The position numbers and the translations under genes are program-made. Below are positions 21,015-22,768 of a stretch of DNA of 22,768 bases, in pieces. Positions within the stretch are counted from its first letter, which is position 1. Every line of letters starts with the position of its first letter. The notes beneath the pieces are model-generated. The model had not been told where the DNA came from and made no database searches. It worked only from the letters and a program-made list of their open reading frames with translations. The DNA is from a virus, in IMG/VR virus record IMGVR_UViG_3300031812_000023, positions 1-22,768 of that record; one strand, 5' to 3'.

Positions 21015-21686
21015 ATGAGCGAACTATCTATTACCCCTTCGATTACCACCAGCGTTCTGGAACGCGCGCTTATCTCTGGCGATCTTTCCGGGCTAAACGA
21101 GGCGCAGCGGCTCGAATACTACCGAGCCGTTTGTGAATCGCTCGGCCTTAATCCGTTGACGCGCCCGTTCGAGTATCTCAAGCTCAACGGTCGTCTTGTG
21201 CTGTATGCCACTCGCGCGGCAGCCGATCAATTGCGCTCGATTCACGGGATAAGCATCTTGGACGCGCATATTGAGCGCAAAGATGAGCTGATAACTGTGA
21301 CCGTTCGCGGACGCACCCGTGACGGGCGCGAGGACGTGGAAATCGGCGTTGTCTCAGTAGCCGGCCTGCGGGGTGATGCGCTCGCCAACGCCGAGATGAA
21401 AGCCCTAACCAAGGCTAAGCGCAGGCTTACTTTAAGTCTTGCTGGCCTTGGCTGGCTTGACGAGACCGAGACCGAGACTATTCCAGGCGCTCAGCGCGTG
21501 ACCGAGTCTCAGCTTTCACCCTTACCAGACGAAGTTCAAGAGCTACGCCAAAGGCTGGCAGATGCGGCAAGGAAGCTGCCCGAAGATTCCCCTTTGCGCA
21601 CCCAGGCGCGCGAAGCGTGGAAATCTGGTGACGTTGACGCCATGAGAGAAGCCCTTGACGTGATCTCCAAAGAAGATGCCGAGTAG
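21015..21686 (+). CDS. Single-strand annealing / recombination protein candidate
   Basis: 223 residues; GGAG lies eight bases before ATG 21015. Segments match a pattern I associate with phage SSAP-type (RecT/Bet/Rad52-like) proteins: YYRAVCESLGLNPLTRPFEYL near 35, RLVLYATRAAADQLRSIHGI near 60, then NAEMKALTKAKRRLTLSLAGLGWLDETE near 125 followed by ETIPGA. The C-terminal ~70 residues are a charged helical tail. Such proteins anneal DNA strands during phage recombination and replication. No exonuclease partner is in the window. Family assignment is from memory. Confidence 0.5.
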   Translation: MSELSITPSITTSVLERALISGDLSGLNEAQRLEYYRAVCESLGLNPLTRPFEYLKLNGRLVLYATRAAADQLRSIHGISILDAHIERKDELITVTVRGRTRDGREDVEIGVVSVAGLRGDALANAEMKALTKAKRRLTLSLAGLGWLDETETETIPGAQRVTESQLSPLPDEVQELRQRLADAARKLPEDSPLRTQAREAWKSGDVDAMREALDVISKEDAE

Positions 21687-21701
21687 CTAGCACAAGACTA
21701 A

Positions 21702-21730
21702 CGCCGGCGGCGCTTGCTACGCCGCCGGCG
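21702..21730 (+). other. GC-rich hairpin between plus-strand genes
   Basis: CGCCGGCGGCG, loop CTTGCTA, CGCCGCCGGCG: an 11-bp perfect stem 15 bases after one stop and six bases before the next AAGGAG site. No T-run follows. It may protect the upstream mRNA end or reduce readthrough into the next gene. Confidence 0.65.
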
Positions 21731-21747
21731 CATCCAAGGAGAAAACC

Positions 21748-22119
21748 ATGTACAGTAACTCGCGTTTTAACTCAGCTAAAGTTGCTCTCGCTTGTAGCAT
21801 TGTGCACTCTCCAGATAACCCTATCGAGCGCGCCGAAACTGCCTTCCTCCGCCACCTGCTGTCTACGGCGGCAGAACAGGGCTACGTGACGTGGGATGAC
21901 ATCCAGCGCGCCATAGAGAATAGCGTCGTGCTGAATGAGCTTGAGATGGATTCAGAAAGTGCCTACGATTTCCTCGCTTCGCTTTGGAGAATAGGCGATA
22001 GATACGTTGGTGAACTCTCGCCCTACCAGGCACAAGAGCTACGCCAACTGCGCCATCTGTGCCTAAGCGCAGCCAGTGGTGACAAAACGGCGCTCGAAAA
22101 GATCGCAGAACTGGTTTAA
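21748..22119 (+). CDS. Unknown helical protein of the plus-strand cluster
   Basis: 123 residues with a good AAGGAG site seven bases before ATG 21748. Mostly helical and acidic (PIERAETAFLRHLLSTAAEQ, WDDIQRAIENSVVLNELEMD, YQAQELRQLRHLCLSAASGD). No membrane segment or known motif is seen. It is separated from the previous gene by a GC-rich hairpin. Confidence 0.65.
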   Translation: MYSNSRFNSAKVALACSIVHSPDNPIERAETAFLRHLLSTAAEQGYVTWDDIQRAIENSVVLNELEMDSESAYDFLASLWRIGDRYVGELSPYQAQELRQLRHLCLSAASGDKTALEKIAELV

Positions 22120-22144
22120 TTCGCCGCGCTTTACATCTTTGATG

Positions 22145-22180
22145 GCAGGTCGCCGGCGTTTACCAGGGCTGGCGACCTGC
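22145..22180 (+). other. Hairpin between the last two plus-strand genes
   Basis: GCAGGTCGCC (22145-22154) and GGCGACCTGC (22171-22180) form a 10-bp perfect stem with a 16-base loop. No T-run follows on either strand. It stands 19 bases before the next ATG, which lacks a ribosome site. Confidence 0.6.
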
Positions 22181-22199
22181 TCACGATAAACTAACGACA

Positions 22200-22502
22200 A
22201 TGATACGTTTACGCGCATTACGCAGAGCCGTTAAAAAGGCAGGGTTGGCGGACGCTCCGGTAAAGTCTGCACTAGAGACTATCGCTGATATGCCAGAAGC
22301 CAAAAAATATCTTTTAACGCGCAGAAAACTTCGCCTTATGCTTTACAAGATTCAACTCGGCCCGTACGCCGAAGAACTGTTAAATCGCGCAGGATACCGC
22401 GTTGAGATGTCGCTCGCAGACTTTGCCTATCTTGCTAAATACGATAAAACACTCTTGGAAGTAGTGGTCTCGATTATTGTTTACCTATATAGCGATGCTT
22501 AG
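22200..22502 (+). CDS. Unknown small basic protein
   Basis: 100 residues with a strongly basic N terminus (MIRLRALRRAVKKAG, YLLTRRKLRLMLYKI) and a hydrophobic C-terminal helix (LLEVVVSIIVYLYSDA). No ribosome site precedes ATG 22200; a hairpin does. The stop abuts directly the stop of the convergent minus-strand gene at 22503, with no terminator between. No family recognised. Confidence 0.55.
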   Translation: MIRLRALRRAVKKAGLADAPVKSALETIADMPEAKKYLLTRRKLRLMLYKIQLGPYAEELLNRAGYRVEMSLADFAYLAKYDKTLLEVVVSIIVYLYSDA

Positions 22503-22768
22503 CTATCGCCTGCCCAGATAAACCAGACGAATATTCACCGAATACAGAGTGAAGCTCCCCGAACCACCAGAGTTCATGATCCAAATCTGATAGTTCGCTC
22601 CGCTCGTAGGAACGTCAACAAACCGCACGCCGCCTGTGGCGAACGCGAAGGCCGAGTGTGTGTAATACGGTTGCCCGACCAGAACCCAATCGTGCGTCGG
22701 CGACGCTTGCCGCATCATCACGCGCATATTCCCGATGCCTGTTGCACCGCAGATGACATCAACGAGAT
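22503..22768 (-). CDS. 3' end of a virion-like gene, cut by the window edge
   Basis: The frame is open from the window end to the stop at 22505-22503, 87 codons. An ATG at 22727 exists but the frame continues upstream of it without a stop (LVDVICGATGIGNM), so the gene is truncated. The sequence is all-beta with many Gly, Ser, Tyr and Thr (VGQPYYTHSAFAFATGG, YQIWIMNSGGSGSFTLYSV), as in tail or decoration proteins. It may be the C-terminal part of the gene cut at position 1. Confidence 0.6.
   Translation of the reverse strand, partial: LVDVICGATGIGNMRVMMRQASPTHDWVLVGQPYYTHSAFAFATGGVRFVDVPTSGANYQIWIMNSGGSGSFTLYSVNIRLVYLGRR

Noticed and set aside
1-22768. Terminal direct repeat or seamless circular join
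   Set aside because: The first and last bases share no visible overlap and the direct join breaks the reading frame.

Overview
The window reads as most of a tailed (siphovirus-type) bacteriophage genome. The virion module is complete and in canonical order: small and large terminase, portal, protease-capsid, connectors, tail tube, tail chaperones, tape measure and tip proteins. Replication genes (an O-like initiator and a DnaB-type helicase) lie upstream of it. Shine-Dalgarno sites, a perfect TTGACA/TATAAT promoter and a bacterial-type terminator indicate a bacterial host. By eye the DNA is fairly GC-rich, with abundant GCGC. Nothing in the sequence names the host. I see no integrase, tRNA, CRISPR array, insertion sequence or endolysin.

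Layout. (1) About 20.49 kb down to 15.69 kb, minus strand: the early/replication block. It holds a ribbon-helix-helix regulator, two or three small proteins (one resembling the last domain of a DnaN sliding clamp), an O-like initiator whose gene carries a lambda-style iteron origin, a DnaB helicase, a roughly 440-bp structured non-coding stretch with a 113-bp tandem repeat, and a small PD-(D/E)XK nuclease. A strong terminator closes the block at 15.61-15.64 kb. (2) 15.58 kb down to 1, minus strand: the late block. It starts with a metallophosphoesterase, a holin-like membrane protein, a small membrane/coiled-coil protein and a ParB-like protein. DUF5681 small terminase, large terminase, a portal-MuF fusion and a neck protein follow. 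Next come a protease-major capsid fusion with a probable internal start, a decoration-like protein, connectors, the tail tube, tail chaperones with a CCCTTTA -1 frameshift site, a 720-aa tape measure, a Dit-like protein and a baseplate hub-like protein. The last gene is cut by the window start. Most junctions are ATGA or short overlaps, so the block is probably co-translated. (3) 20.6-22.5 kb, plus strand: four small genes from a consensus promoter, one resembling a single-strand annealing recombinase. (4) 22.50-22.77 kb, minus strand: the 3' end of a virion-like gene, convergent with block 3. It suggests that the two window ends are close together in a circularly permuted genome.

How it works together. 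The divergent region at 20.49-20.61 kb, with two near-identical 20-bp repeats, probably sets the balance between the plus-strand cluster and the minus-strand replication block. The O-like protein would bind the iterons inside its own gene and load the helicase. Late genes then build the head, package DNA and assemble the tail. The observations most worth a second look are the in-gene iteron origin, the internal capsid start inside the protease-capsid fusion, the structured tandem-repeat non-coding region, the repeat-flanked divergent switch, and a two-domain sliding-clamp-like protein encoded without a polymerase in view.
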